Of a DNA stretch of 64,000 nucleotides, positions 53,569 to 64,000 are shown piece after piece. Made by a program: the position numbers and the translations under genes. Numbering within the stretch: position 1 is the stretch's first letter; each line of letters starts with the position of its first letter. Location of the stretch: positions 124,001 to 188,000 of the forward strand of contig NZ_JACGWT010000003.1 in assembly GCF_014137855.1 (NCBI RefSeq), written 5' to 3'. The notes under the pieces are model-generated. The model had not been told where the DNA came from. It made no database searches and saw only the letters and a list, made by a program, of their open reading frames with translations. The stretch comes from Microlunatus kandeliicorticis. GTDB lineage: Bacteria; Actinomycetota; Actinomycetes; Propionibacteriales; Propionibacteriaceae.

Positions 53569-55403
53569 TGGCAAAACCAGCTGCGACCGTTGCCCGTGAG
53601 GCCGACCTCGCCGACGGCAAGACGCCGCCGAAGCAGTTCGGCCCCGTCTTCAAGGCCGCCTCGGGCCCGGCCGGGTGGGCCGACGAACGACTCGGCCTGG
53701 CCTCGCTCGGCAAGCACAACCTGAGGAAGATCTTCCCCGACCACTGGTCGTTCCTGCTCGGGGAGATCGCTCTCTACTCCTTCATCGTGCTGCTGCTCAC
53801 CGGGGTGTTCCTGACCCTCTGGTACCAGCCGTCGATGGACGAGACGACCTACGACGGCACGTACCAGCTGCTCCGCGGCGTGACGATGTCGCAGGCCTAC
53901 TCGTCCACCGTGCACATCAGCTTCGACATCCGCGGCGGTCTGCTGCTCCGGCAGATGCACCACTGGGCGGCGATGCTGTTCGTGGCCGCGATGATCTGCC
54001 ACAGCCTCCGGGTGTTCTTCACCGGAGCGTTCCGCAAGCCGCGCGAGCTCAACTGGCTGCTGGGCGTGGGCCTGATGGGCATCGGCCTGATCGAGGGCTT
54101 CGCCGGCTACTCGCTGCCGGACGACCTGCTGTCGGGCACCGGCCTCCGGTTCGTCGACGGTCTGATCCGCTCGATCCCGCTGGTGGGCACCTACATCGAG
54201 TTCTTCATCTTCGGTGGCGAGTACCCGGGCGACTTGATCATCCCGCGGCTCTACATGGCCCACATCCTGCTGATCCCGGCGGTGATCCTCGGCCTGATCG
54301 CGGCGCACCTGGCGCTGGTCGTCTACCACAAGCACACCCAGTACCCGGGTCCGGGCCGCAAGGAGTCGAACGTCGTCGGCTACCCGCTGTTCCCGGTCTA
54401 CATGGCCAAGGCCGGTGGCTTCTTCTTCATCGTCTTCGGCGTCATCACCCTGATGGGCGCGCTGATGCAGCTCAACCCGGTGTGGACCTACGGCCCCTAC
54501 ACGCCGAACCAGGTGACCGCGGGCGCCCAGCCCGACTGGTACATGGGCTTCGTCGAGGGCGCCATCCGGATCATGCCGAACTGGGAGTGGCACATCGGTG
54601 GCACCACCTGGTCCTGGAACATCTTCCTGCCGGGTGTCGGTCTGCTGACGGCGCTGTTCGTCATCATGGGCGTCTACCCGTTCGTCGAGCGGTGGGTGAC
54701 CGGTGACAAGTCCGAGCACCACATCCTCGACCGGCCGCGCAACAACCCGACCCGCACCGCCTTCGGTGTGGCCGCGATGACCTGCTACGGCTTCTTCTGG
54801 ATGGGCGGTGGCAACGACATCATCGCCACCCACTTCCACGTCTCGCTGAACAACGTGACCTACTTCCTGCGGGTCGCCGTGTTCGTCGGACCGGTGCTGG
54901 CCTTCCTGATCACCAAGCGGATCTGCATCGGGCTGCAGCGGGCCTCCGAGGAGCGGCTGCTTCACGGTGCCGAGAGCGGCATCATCATCCGGCACCCGTC
55001 GGGCGGGTACGAGGAGAAGCACACCCCGATCACCGCGGAGGAGGCGTACACCCTCACCCAGCACAAGGAGTACGTGCCGATCACCGTGGGTGGCGACGGC
55101 ACGGACCACAACGGGGTCAGCAAGCGGGACCTCGGGAAGCAGAAGCGGCGGGCGTTGGCCACCCGGTTCTACTTCGGTGACAACCTCCGCAAGCCGACCC
55201 GGGCCGAGATCGAGGAGGCCGCCGCGCACTTCGACCACGACGGTGCCAACGGCCACGGCCACGGAGAGCTCGAGGACGGGCACTCCAACGGCCACTCCAA
55301 CGGTCACAGCAACGGCCACTCGAACGGCCACAGCAACGGGCACTCCAACGGTCAGGCCGCGATCGGCAGCGACCGCGACGACCTGGAGACCGCCGACCGC
55401 TGA
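53568..55403 (+). CDS. qcrB: Cytochrome b subunit of the cytochrome bcc complex
   Basis: Cytochrome b of 611 aa with eight or more helices. The two heme-b histidine pairs lie in MHHWAAMLFVAAMICHSLRVF and in AHILLIPAVILGLIAAHLALV. The quinol-oxidation (Qo) motif is PDWYMGF, preceded by ITLMGALMQLNPVW. A soluble C-terminal extension of about 130 residues follows the last helix, as in other actinobacterial QcrB. It ends in an unusual His/Asn/Gly/Ser tail with six HSNG repeats. The ATG overlaps the qcrA stop by one base. A strong terminator follows 20 bp later. Confidence 0.96.
   Translation: MAKPAATVAREADLADGKTPPKQFGPVFKAASGPAGWADERLGLASLGKHNLRKIFPDHWSFLLGEIALYSFIVLLLTGVFLTLWYQPSMDETTYDGTYQLLRGVTMSQAYSSTVHISFDIRGGLLLRQMHHWAAMLFVAAMICHSLRVFFTGAFRKPRELNWLLGVGLMGIGLIEGFAGYSLPDDLLSGTGLRFVDGLIRSIPLVGTYIEFFIFGGEYPGDLIIPRLYMAHILLIPAVILGLIAAHLALVVYHKHTQYPGPGRKESNVVGYPLFPVYMAKAGGFFFIVFGVITLMGALMQLNPVWTYGPYTPNQVTAGAQPDWYMGFVEGAIRIMPNWEWHIGGTTWSWNIFLPGVGLLTALFVIMGVYPFVERWVTGDKSEHHILDRPRNNPTRTAFGVAAMTCYGFFWMGGGNDIIATHFHVSLNNVTYFLRVAVFVGPVLAFLITKRICIGLQRASEERLLHGAESGIIIRHPSGGYEEKHTPITAEEAYTLTQHKEYVPITVGGDGTDHNGVSKRDLGKQKRRALATRFYFGDNLRKPTRAEIEEAAAHFDHDGANGHGHGELEDGHSNGHSNGHSNGHSNGHSNGHSNGQAAIGSDRDDLETADR
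55281..55352. repeat. 12-bp coding tandem repeat, six copies, in the qcrB tail
   Basis: Six units of a CACTCCAACGGC-like 12-mer encode (HSNG)6. The units vary synonymously (CACTCCAACGGC, CACAGCAACGGC), so the amino-acid pattern is conserved while the DNA has drifted. Confidence 0.9.
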
Positions 55404-55422
55404 GCTGCGCATCTCGCTCGAC

Positions 55423-55458
55423 CACGACGCCCCGGACCTCCTGGTCCGGGGCGTCGTG
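55423..55458 (+). terminator. Intrinsic terminator of the ctaE-qcrCAB cluster
   Basis: CACGACGCCCCGGACC and its exact reverse complement form a 16-bp stem around a TCCT loop, 20 bp after the qcrB stop. There is no T tract, as is common in high-GC actinobacteria. The following 285 bp (55459-55743) shows no other gene or motif I can assign and should hold the promoter for the next gene. Confidence 0.85.
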
Positions 55459-55743
55459 CGTCTGGTGGCACGTGCCCGAGGCGATCCTGAGCAGCGGCCG
55501 AGCGGTGAGCGCGTCGGCTCGGAGCCGACCTCTGCCGTCGCCTAGTCTCGTCCGCTCGGGACGCCGACCCCCGCCCGGACGCCGCTGACGACCCTCTGGG
55601 TCATGGCTGTGCGGCCGGTGCGAGCGACGGGTCCGCGGCAACGATTCCCCACCCTTCTGCGTTGGGTCCTCCGGGGAACGGTGACCGCACCGGCGCCCCG
55701 TGGTCGACGTGGACCTCAGCACCGTGATGACCGACGTGAACGC

Positions 55744-56784
55744 GTGAACGAGACCAGCCGAGAGAGCATGCCGAGCCCGACCAGATCCGACGACACCGCC
55801 ACCCAGCCCGCCGTGACCGCCGACGAGCGGCCCGGGCGCTACCCCACCGGAACCGTCCCGCACTTGACCGGCGACGCCCTGCAGACCCCGGTGCGGGTCA
55901 CCGAGACCACCGACCGACCGACCGTTGACCGACCGAACGCCGACCCGCCGTCCGAACGCGCCCGCACGTTGCCGCTGGGGCTGTCGCTGAGCCAGATCAT
56001 CGGCGGCAGCCTGGCCGCGGCGACGGCCGCCGCCCTCGGCTCCAAGCTCGGCGTCGCCGGGACGATAGGCGGAGCGGCTCTGGCCAGCGTGGTCAGTGCC
56101 GTGGCCGGCTCGCTGTACACCGCCTCGGTCCGTCGCACCCGCGAGGGCGTCCAGCAGGTCTTCTCCCGTCGCCCCCGGGTCTCGGCGGCGACCGTGCCGG
56201 CCGCCCGCACCACCCTCTCGGAGGACGTCCTGGGATCCGCCGGGCCGGCACCCGCGCTCTCCCGCCGTGACGACGTCCCCACGCCGTCCGACGCGGTCGG
56301 GCCTGCGCCGGCGGCCCGAACCCGGCGTCGGGTGGTCCGCAACGCCCTGATCGGGGCCGTCGCGGTGTTCGTGGTGGCCTTCGTCGGCATCTTCGCCTTC
56401 GAGACGCTCACCGGCCGGGCCCTCGACGGCGACCGGGGCACCACCATCGGCCAGCTGACCCAACCCGGGTCGGGGTCGCGCGAACCGACCACCCGTCCGG
56501 AGCCGTCGACCGGTGCGAGCAGCCCGGCGTCCACCCCGAGCGCCTCGGAGCAGCCGAGCAGCGAACCGAGCACCGGCAGCACCGCGGAACCGAGCAGCGG
56601 CACGTCGACGGAGCCGAGCACCGCGCCGAGCGAGGCACCGAGCAGTCAGCCGAGCACCTCGTCGGAGCCTTCGACCGCACCCTCGTCGGCGTCCTCGTCG
56701 CAGCCGAGCTCGGGATCATCCGCCGCCGCACCGGGCGACAGCCAGGTCGGCAGCAGCGGGCAGGGCTCCGGCACCGGCGGCTGA
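55744..56784 (+). CDS. Membrane protein with Ser/Pro/Thr-rich extracellular tail
   Basis: Unrecognised protein of 346 aa. A polar N-terminus is followed near residues 77-115 by a Gly/Ala-rich hydrophobic segment (LGLSLSQIIGGSLAAATAA, then GVAGTIGGAALASVVS). A cytosolic Arg/Pro loop and a clear single helix (NALIGAVAVFVVAFVGIFAF) near 198-217 come next. The last 110 residues are a low-complexity tail with repeated EPSS, EPST and SQPS units, likely outside the cell and possibly glycosylated. The start is uncertain between GTG 55744 and ATG 55768, the latter preceded by GAGAGAG. Confidence 0.7.
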   Translation: MNETSRESMPSPTRSDDTATQPAVTADERPGRYPTGTVPHLTGDALQTPVRVTETTDRPTVDRPNADPPSERARTLPLGLSLSQIIGGSLAAATAAALGSKLGVAGTIGGAALASVVSAVAGSLYTASVRRTREGVQQVFSRRPRVSAATVPAARTTLSEDVLGSAGPAPALSRRDDVPTPSDAVGPAPAARTRRRVVRNALIGAVAVFVVAFVGIFAFETLTGRALDGDRGTTIGQLTQPGSGSREPTTRPEPSTGASSPASTPSASEQPSSEPSTGSTAEPSSGTSTEPSTAPSEAPSSQPSTSSEPSTAPSSASSSQPSSGSSAAAPGDSQVGSSGQGSGTGG

Positions 56785-56902
56785 CCCGGGCTGGCCGGCT
56801 GGGCACGGCTGCCCGGCTGGGCACGGCTGGCCGGACCGGCCGTCGTCAGTCGAAGGATCCGGAGCCCGCACAGCTCCCGTGCACGAGAGCGGGGCTGCTC
56901 GG

Positions 56903-58087
56903 TCATCCGCTGCGGATCGCCGTGTCGTAGTACGTCCCCGCCGCGACGGTCACCGCCGGCCCGCCCCACGGCAACAGCACCTTGAGCCCGCCCCCGTCGG
57001 AGGCGTCGGCGGCGAAGGCCATCGTGCCCCGCGCGTCGACATTCAGGTTGCCCGGCGGGGACGGGATCCCGCTGACCGCCACCGGGCGGCGGTAGGAGCC
57101 ACCGCCGGGCGGCGAGACCAGCACGGTGTCGACGGAGGTGTCCCGGGGTGGCCGGCACTCCCCCGGCAGGTTCGGCGCGGCGCACCAGGACCGCTGCTGC
57201 ATCAGGAACAACCGGCCGCCGGGATCGAGGTTCCAGCCGTAGGTCGAGGGCTTCGTGGTCGGCACGACGACGCCGCCGGCCAGGTGGTCCCAGCGGAGCA
57301 GGCTGTCCACCCCGGCTCGACTGCGCGGGTCGACGGTGAACAGCACGTCGCCCCAGGGGGTGGCGCGCATCCGCAGGACGTCGCTGTCGGTCAGGTGCCG
57401 CACGGTCGGCAGCCCACCGGCCACCGGGTAGCGGGCCAGGGCCGAGTCGAGCTGGTCGGTCACCGGGTCGTCGAAGGCGACCAGCGCGTGCCCGGCACCG
57501 TCGACCGTGATGGCCTGGATCCGGGTCAGCGTGCCCAGCAGGGTCCGCCGTCCGGTGACCGCGTCGATCCGGACGACCCGCTGCACCGCGCCCTGCTCGA
57601 CGTCGTAGAGGACGACGTCGCCCTGCGCGTCGAGGGCGAAGCCGCTGCGGTAGGGCGTCATCGACCGGACCACGGTGCGGGTGCCGTCGGGACCGATCCG
57701 CAGCAGCCGGCCGGCGCCGAGGTCCAGGACCCAGACGGCGCCGTCGGGACCGACCTCGAACCGGACGGCGTGGTCGAGGTCGGCCAGCACCGTCCGGACC
57801 AGACCACCGTCGGCGCCCACCGTCCAGCGGACGATCTCGGCGGTGTCGGTGGTCAGCGCCCAGAGGGCCGGACCCGCCGCCGGTGACGCGGCGGCACGGC
57901 GCTGCCAGGCCGTGGCCAGCGCCCGCGCTCCGGGGGTGCGGACGGTGGCAGCGGACGTGGTGACGGTGGGACCGGTGGAGCCGGTGCCCGGCGAGGGGCG
58001 GTCGAGGGGGTGCGCAGCCACCGGGCCGGTCCCGGCGCCGAGCAACACCAGGGACAGGGCGGCGGCTCCGAGGGCCGACCTGAGCAT
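56903..58087 (-). CDS. Secreted beta-propeller (NHL/SMP-30-like) protein
   Basis: Exported protein of 394 aa. The signal peptide is LRSALGAAALSLVLLGAGTGPVAAHP, seen as a hydrophobic core ending at AA-HP. After a Thr/Pro-rich linker, repeated blade motifs of about 45 residues occur: RFEVGPDGAVWVLDLG, FALDAQGDVVLYD, ITVDGAGHALVAF, RATPWGDVLFTVD, WNLDPGGRLFLMQ and LNVDARGTMAFAAD, each with a GxG/A turn as in NHL or gluconolactonase-like propellers. No catalytic residues or cofactor site could be identified. One disulfide is likely between the cysteines of RSWCAAPNLPGECRPP. Monocistronic. Confidence 0.75.
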   Translation of the reverse strand: MLRSALGAAALSLVLLGAGTGPVAAHPLDRPSPGTGSTGPTVTTSAATVRTPGARALATAWQRRAAASPAAGPALWALTTDTAEIVRWTVGADGGLVRTVLADLDHAVRFEVGPDGAVWVLDLGAGRLLRIGPDGTRTVVRSMTPYRSGFALDAQGDVVLYDVEQGAVQRVVRIDAVTGRRTLLGTLTRIQAITVDGAGHALVAFDDPVTDQLDSALARYPVAGGLPTVRHLTDSDVLRMRATPWGDVLFTVDPRSRAGVDSLLRWDHLAGGVVVPTTKPSTYGWNLDPGGRLFLMQQRSWCAAPNLPGECRPPRDTSVDTVLVSPPGGGSYRRPVAVSGIPSPPGNLNVDARGTMAFAADASDGGGLKVLLPWGGPAVTVAAGTYYDTAIRSG

Positions 58088-58158
58088 GGTTGGAGACTAG
58101 GTCTGCAGCGCTGTAAGACGCCAGGCCCCGGCGCGTGGTGCTTTCCCACAGCCAGACC

Positions 58159-58187
58159 GGCGGGAGGCAGGTTTCCTGCCTCCCGCC
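58159..58187 (-). terminator. Intrinsic terminator of the aldo/keto reductase gene
   Basis: GGCGGGAGGCAGG pairs exactly with CCTGCCTCCCGCC around a TTT loop (13-bp stem), 5 bases beyond the stop of the minus-strand gene. Confidence 0.85.
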
Positions 58188-58192
58188 AGCAG

Positions 58193-59203
58193 TCAGGCCT
58201 CGCGGGTCTTCGGCGAGCTGTCCAGCGTCCTGGCCGGGTCGGACTCGACCACGTCCCCGAGCACCTCGTCGATCCTGGCCATCGCGTCGGCCGGGATGGT
58301 GACCCCGGCCGCGGCGGCGTTGTCGTGCACCTGCTCCGGTCGCGAGGCGCCGATGATCGCGGTGGCGACGTTGTCGTTCTGCAGCGTCCAGGCCACGGCC
58401 AGCTGGGCCATCGAGAGGTTGAGGTCGGAGGCGATCGGCTTGAGCTGCTGCACCCGACCGAGCACGTCGTCGTTCATGAACCGCTTGATCATGTTGGCGC
58501 CGCCCTTGTCGTCGGTCGCCCGCGAACCGGCCGGCAGCTCCTGGCCCGGCACGTACTTGCCGGTGAGGACGCCCTGGGCGATCGGCGACCAGACCACCTG
58601 GCCGATGCCGAGCTCCTTGCTGGTCGGGACCACCTCGCCCTCGATCACCCGCCACAGCATCGAGTACTGCGGCTGGTTGCTGATCAGCTGGAAGCCGAGC
58701 TCGGTGGCCAGCCGGTGGCCCTCGCGGAGCTGGTCGGCGGTCCACTCGCTGACCCCGACGTAGAGCACCTTCCCGGCCCGGACGATGTCGGCGAACGCCT
58801 GCATCGTCTCTTCGAGCGGGGTCTCGTAGTCGTAGCGGTGCGCCTGGTAGAGGTCGACGTAGTCGGTCTGCAGCCGGCGCAGCGACCCGTCGATGGCCTC
58901 GCGGATGTGCTTGCGCGACAGCCCGAGGTCGTTGTGCCCCTTGGGTCCGATCGGGCCGAAGACCTTGGTGAAGATCTCCAGGCTCTCGCGGCGCTCGCCC
59001 TTGAGGGCCTCGCCCAGCACGGTCTCGGCCTTGGTGTTGGCGTAGACGTCGGCGGTGTCGAAGGTGCTGATCCCGGCGTCCAGCGAGGCGCGGACGCAGG
59101 CGGTGGCCTGCTCGTTCTCGATCTGGCTGCCGTGCGTCAGCCAGTTGCCGTAGGTGACCTCGGAGATCTTGAGGCCGGAGTTGCCCAGGTAGCGGAAGTC
59201 CAT
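58193..59203 (-). CDS. Aldo/keto reductase (Kv-beta/YajO-like)
   Basis: NADPH-dependent oxidoreductase of 336 aa with the AKR barrel. The catalytic tetrad is visible: D49 and Y54 in FDTADVYANTK, K80 in IFTKVFGP and H122 in LYQAHRYDYETP. The cofactor end IIGASRPEQVHDNAAAAGV fits the C-terminal NADPH-binding signature. The start MDFRYLGNSGLK is the family's usual N-terminus, so the ATG at 59203 is preferred over the ATG three codons upstream. The physiological substrate is not predictable. It is the downstream-most gene of a minus-strand run with the thiol transferase and GH13 enzyme, 58 bp from the next gene. Confidence 0.92.
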   Translation of the reverse strand: MDFRYLGNSGLKISEVTYGNWLTHGSQIENEQATACVRASLDAGISTFDTADVYANTKAETVLGEALKGERRESLEIFTKVFGPIGPKGHNDLGLSRKHIREAIDGSLRRLQTDYVDLYQAHRYDYETPLEETMQAFADIVRAGKVLYVGVSEWTADQLREGHRLATELGFQLISNQPQYSMLWRVIEGEVVPTSKELGIGQVVWSPIAQGVLTGKYVPGQELPAGSRATDDKGGANMIKRFMNDDVLGRVQQLKPIASDLNLSMAQLAVAWTLQNDNVATAIIGASRPEQVHDNAAAAGVTIPADAMARIDEVLGDVVESDPARTLDSSPKTREA

Positions 59204-59261
59204 GACCGCCATCCCACCACGGGCCACCAGGGACCCCGACGGCGGCCGAGCCCTCAGACGC

Positions 59262-60305
59262 TCAGCCCAGCGACGCGGTGTGGTCGGCCGGGACCGCCTC
59301 GCCCTGCCGCGGCGGACCGGGCGGGGTGCCGTCACCGAACGGGCGTCCGCCGAGCTGCTCGCGGAAGTGTGGGCTCAGCCAGTTGGCCAGGTCCGGCCCC
59401 TGCGGGACCACGCCGGTCGGGTTGATGTCGGTCTGCACCAGGTAGTAGTGCTGCTTGATCTGGGTGAAGTCGATGGTGTCGCCGAACCCGGGGGTCTGGA
59501 ACAGGTCGCGGGCGTAGGCCCACAGCACCGGCATCTCCGACAGCTTCTGCCGGTTGGTCTTGAAGTGGCCGTGGTAGACGGGGTCGAACCGGGCCAGCGT
59601 GGTGAACAGCCGGACGTCGGCCTCGGTGATGGTGTCCCCCACCAGGTAGCGCTGGTCGGCCAGCCGGTCGCTCAGCCAGTCGAGCCGGGCGAACAGCTTG
59701 GCGTAGGCCCGGTCGTAGCTGGCCTGCGAGCCGGCGAACCCGCACTTGTAGACGCCGTTGTTGACGTCGTGGAAGACCAGCTCGGCGACCTCGTCGATCT
59801 CGTCGCGCAACCGCTCCGGGTAGAGGTCCGGCGCGCCCTCGCGGTGGAAGGCGGTCCACTCGGTGGAGAAGTCGAGGGTCATCGTCGGGTAGTCGTTGGT
59901 GACGACCTTCTTGGTCGCCACCTCGACGATCGCGGGCACGGTGATCCCGCGCGGGTAGTCCGGGTAGCGGGCGAAGTAGGCCTGCTGCAGCCGCTCGTAG
60001 CCGAGCACCGGGTCGACCCCGCCGGGGTCGAGGTCGAAGGTCCAGCTCCGGGCGTCGTGGGTCGGGCCGCAGAGGCCCATCGACAGCGCGTCCTCGAGCC
60101 CGAGCAGCCGGCGGACGATGATCGCCCGGTTGGCCCACGGGCAGGCGCGCGCGGCGATCAGCCGGTAGCGCCCGGCCTCGACCGGCCATCCGTCGCGGCC
60201 GTCCGCGGTGATCCGGTCCGGGATGTAGTTGGTGTCCCGGTTGAAGTCCTCGCCCTGGTGGACGTACGCCCCGGCGGTCGAGTGCTCCTGGCTGCTGGCA
60301 GACAT
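59262..60305 (-). CDS. Xi-class glutathionyl/mycothiol-hydroquinone reductase (YqjG family)
   Basis: Thioredoxin-fold transferase of 347 aa. The active-site cysteine is C55 in ARACPWANRA, the Xi-class CPWA motif. Hallmarks follow: VPAIVEV, DYPTMTLDFSTEW, the acidic LYPERLRDEIDEV and the C-terminal helical domain (RLDWLSDRLADQRYLVGDTITEADVRL). The family reduces S-thiol-hydroquinone conjugates with glutathione. Actinobacteria use mycothiol instead, so mycothionyl-hydroquinone reductase is the likely activity (inference). A Pro/Gly-rich tail of about 25 residues is extra. The start ATG at 60305 is clear. Confidence 0.9.
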   Translation of the reverse strand: MSASSQEHSTAGAYVHQGEDFNRDTNYIPDRITADGRDGWPVEAGRYRLIAARACPWANRAIIVRRLLGLEDALSMGLCGPTHDARSWTFDLDPGGVDPVLGYERLQQAYFARYPDYPRGITVPAIVEVATKKVVTNDYPTMTLDFSTEWTAFHREGAPDLYPERLRDEIDEVAELVFHDVNNGVYKCGFAGSQASYDRAYAKLFARLDWLSDRLADQRYLVGDTITEADVRLFTTLARFDPVYHGHFKTNRQKLSEMPVLWAYARDLFQTPGFGDTIDFTQIKQHYYLVQTDINPTGVVPQGPDLANWLSPHFREQLGGRPFGDGTPPGPPRQGEAVPADHTASLG

Positions 60306-60342
60306 GCCCGGCAGCCTAGCCGTCGGCCCCGCGCGGTCCGGT

Positions 60343-62679
<2,337 letters not shown>

Positions 62680-62881
62680 TGGTTCTCCTCGTCGCGGTCG
62701 GGGCCGGTCCGGGTCGTCGCGTCAACGCGGCCGCCGGGCCACGCACGCACGAAAAACTAGTGCACGACCGCCGGAGGATGAGACGCCACCCGGCCAGCGA
62801 ACGCCCGGGATCAGCGCAGTCGCGGCTCAGTGGGGCGGCGGCTCGCGCAGCATCAGCGCCTCCGGCAGGGCTCCGGCGCGC

Positions 62882-63553
62882 TCAGTGGCCGGCCTCCGCG
62901 GTCAGCCGGCGCTCGCCGCGGGCGCCGTAACGGGCCGACCAGACGACCAGCACGGTGATCAGCACCGGGGTCAGCAACGGCGAGACGGTGGCCATCACGG
63001 GCACCGGCAGGGTGAGCACCAGCGGGATCCGCAGCGCCGCCTCGGCGAGGAAGGCCACGCCCCAGACCACCGACATCACCCGGAACATCCGGCGGAACCC
63101 GGCGCTGGTCCGCCACAGCCCGTCCCACTCCTCGCGCTCGGCTCGGGTGGGCGCGGAGAAGCGCTGCGAGGCGTAGTACATCAGGGGCTTCCCGACCAGG
63201 CAGGTGACCAGGAAGATCAGCCCGCTGATCCCGGTGCCGAAGGACTCCTTGACCAGCAGGAAGCGGGCGCTGCCGGTGACGAAGGAGAGCCCCAGCCCGA
63301 TGGCGAACGTGCTCAGCATGAACACCGAGAACGCGTCCACCTCGCGGCGCCGGACGATCACGTACGCCGCCCGCAGCCCGGCCACCACCGTCGCGGCGAG
63401 CAGGGCGACGTAGTCGCTGGTGCCGAGCCAGTGCAGCACCAGGTAGGTGCCGACCGACAGCCCGGCGTCGAGGAACAGGGTGCGGAAGGTGTCGCCGAGC
63501 TTGTGCTGCGGAGAGGTCTCGGTCGGGTCCTCCGGGCGGGCGGGCTCGGTCAT
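62882..63553 (-). CDS. VC0807-family membrane protein
   Basis: Integral membrane protein of 223 aa with about six helices. Conserved features of the family are visible: FLDAGLSVGTYLVL, DYVALLAATVVAGLRAAY, RRREVDAFSVFML and ITGSARFLL-type SFVTGSARFLLVKESFGTG. Function unknown; members occur next to PadR regulators and may be transport-related. ATG at 63553 (GGAG 9 bases upstream) is chosen; in-frame starts at 63598 and 63619 would run into the PadR operator. Divergent from the PadR gene, with 134 bp between starts. The preceding 202 bp (62680-62881) shows nothing I can assign. Confidence 0.85.
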   Translation of the reverse strand: MTEPARPEDPTETSPQHKLGDTFRTLFLDAGLSVGTYLVLHWLGTSDYVALLAATVVAGLRAAYVIVRRREVDAFSVFMLSTFAIGLGLSFVTGSARFLLVKESFGTGISGLIFLVTCLVGKPLMYYASQRFSAPTRAEREEWDGLWRTSAGFRRMFRVMSVVWGVAFLAEAALRIPLVLTLPVPVMATVSPLLTPVLITVLVVWSARYGARGERRLTAEAGH

Positions 63554-63610
63554 GGCAGCGGCTCCGGAAGGGCTGAGGGTGACAGCGGGTGATGTCATGA
63601 GTAGAATCTG

Positions 63611-63630
63611 ACATGTCAATATTTACATGT
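63611..63630. promoter_or_regulatory. PadR-type operator between the VC0807-like and padR genes
   Basis: ACATGTCAATATTTACATGT contains ATGT-8N-ACAT, the consensus bound by PadR-family repressors, with extra flanking symmetry. It is AT-rich against the 70 percent GC background and lies in the divergent promoter region, so it probably represses both genes. Confidence 0.75.
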
Positions 63631-63687
63631 CAAGGCCAGAACCTAGAGTGGGCCGTCGTGGCCCACCGGGCCGGGGAGGGAGACACC

Positions 63688-64000
63688 GTGTCGTTGCGCT
63701 TCGCGCTGCTGGGGCTGCTCGACGTCCAACCGTCGAGCGGCTACGACCTCACCCAGCGATTCGCCCGCGGGATCGGCAGCTACGCCTGGAGCGCCAAGCA
63801 CAGCCAGATCTACCCCGAGCTCAGGAAGCTGACCGACGAGGGCCTGATCGAGATCACCGAGACGGGCGCGCGCGGTCGCAAGACCTACGCCCCCACCCCG
63901 GCCGGGCGCGAGGAGCTGCGCGGCTGGCTGCTCGGCAAGCCCAACGCCGGGGGCGCCCGGAACGAGTTCGTCCTCCGGCTGTTCCTGCTGTCCTCGCTCG
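63688..64000 (+). CDS. PadR-family transcriptional regulator (partial, cut by window end)
   Basis: N-terminal 104 residues of a winged-helix PadR regulator. The opening SLRFALLGLLDVQPSSGYDL matches the family start, with the recognition region AWSAKHSQIYPELRKLTDEGLIE and the wing RKTYAPTPAGREELRGWLL. PadR proteins repress neighbouring genes until a small molecule binds. The GTG at 63688 has GGGGAGGGAG about 6 bases upstream. The C-terminal dimerisation helices continue beyond the window. Confidence 0.92.
   Translation, partial: MSLRFALLGLLDVQPSSGYDLTQRFARGIGSYAWSAKHSQIYPELRKLTDEGLIEITETGARGRKTYAPTPAGREELRGWLLGKPNAGGARNEFVLRLFLLSSL

Noticed and set aside
56513-57886. Long + strand frame opposite the beta-propeller gene
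   Set aside because: Arg/Pro-rich low-complexity translation; the minus-strand protein has a signal peptide and repeated blades.

Overview
The window is high-GC (roughly 70 percent) chromosomal DNA from an actinobacterium. Codon use is strongly G/C at third positions. Many genes start with GTG or TTG, and many junctions are 4-base GTGA/ATGA overlaps. The lineage is supported by a PimB'-type mannosyltransferase, a class II DAHP synthase, a diheme QcrC in a ctaE-qcrC-qcrA-qcrB cluster, and a DEDDh exonuclease/GIY-YIG fusion. Gene content and order match the conserved neighbourhood known in Mycobacterium tuberculosis from about Rv2172c to Rv2196 (metF-like, idsA2, pknL, aroG, plsC-like, SRPBCC, pimB', ripC, UvrC-like, trpD, ctaE, qcrCAB). 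The genus cannot be fixed from sequence alone. A Propionibacteriales-type organism such as Microlunatus is a guess, based on the dispersed repeats with a GAGCCTGTCGAAG core.

Layout. 1-9.2 kb: 3' part of a HelD-like helicase, metF, a polyprenyl diphosphate synthase, an ankyrin-repeat protein, a PASTA Ser/Thr kinase and a DMT transporter. 9.2-15.7 kb: a metallo-beta-lactamase-fold hydrolase, threonine aldolase, aroG, two tandem acyltransferases, an alpha/beta hydrolase and a small membrane protein. 16-22 kb (minus strand): ROK sugar kinase, SRPBCC protein, pimB', a lipoprotein with a metalloprotease motif, and the NlpC/P60 hydrolase ripC behind a c-di-AMP (ydaO-type) riboswitch. 22-29.4 kb: a secreted protein with an internal duplication, the exonuclease/UvrC-like fusion, a stand-alone RAM domain, a rhomboid that has lost its catalytic histidine, a cyclophilin, an amphipathic-repeat protein and a pentapeptide-repeat protein.

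29.5-36.2 kb is a carbohydrate-uptake module: a binding protein and two permeases, divergent from a Gfo/Idh/MocA-aldo/keto reductase fusion and a LacI-family regulator. Two GTGAAC-type palindromes lie in the divergent promoter region. 36.4-46.8 kb is a five-gene minus-strand run. In transcription order it encodes a GCS2 ligase fused to a circularly permuted ATP-grasp, an AsnO-type amidotransferase, an S9 peptidase, a PNPOx-fold protein and a Tricorn protease. The first three resemble, with substituted enzymes, the ligase/amidotransferase/peptidase trio that makes the osmolyte N-acetylglutaminylglutamine amide. This is the strongest candidate for an undescribed pathway in the window.

47-50.6 kb carries an HTH protein, an A24 prepilin peptidase, a small conserved protein, trpD and a degenerate receiver-domain protein. 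50.8-55.5 kb is the respiratory cluster ctaE-qcrCAB, ending in a 16-bp-stem terminator; QcrB has an unusual (HSNG)6 tail. 55.7-64 kb holds a Ser/Pro-rich membrane protein, a secreted beta-propeller, an aldo/keto reductase, a Xi-class thiol transferase, an unusual GH13 enzyme, a VC0807-type membrane protein and the start of a PadR regulator whose likely operator lies upstream. No rRNA, tRNA, CRISPR array, insertion sequence or prophage was seen.
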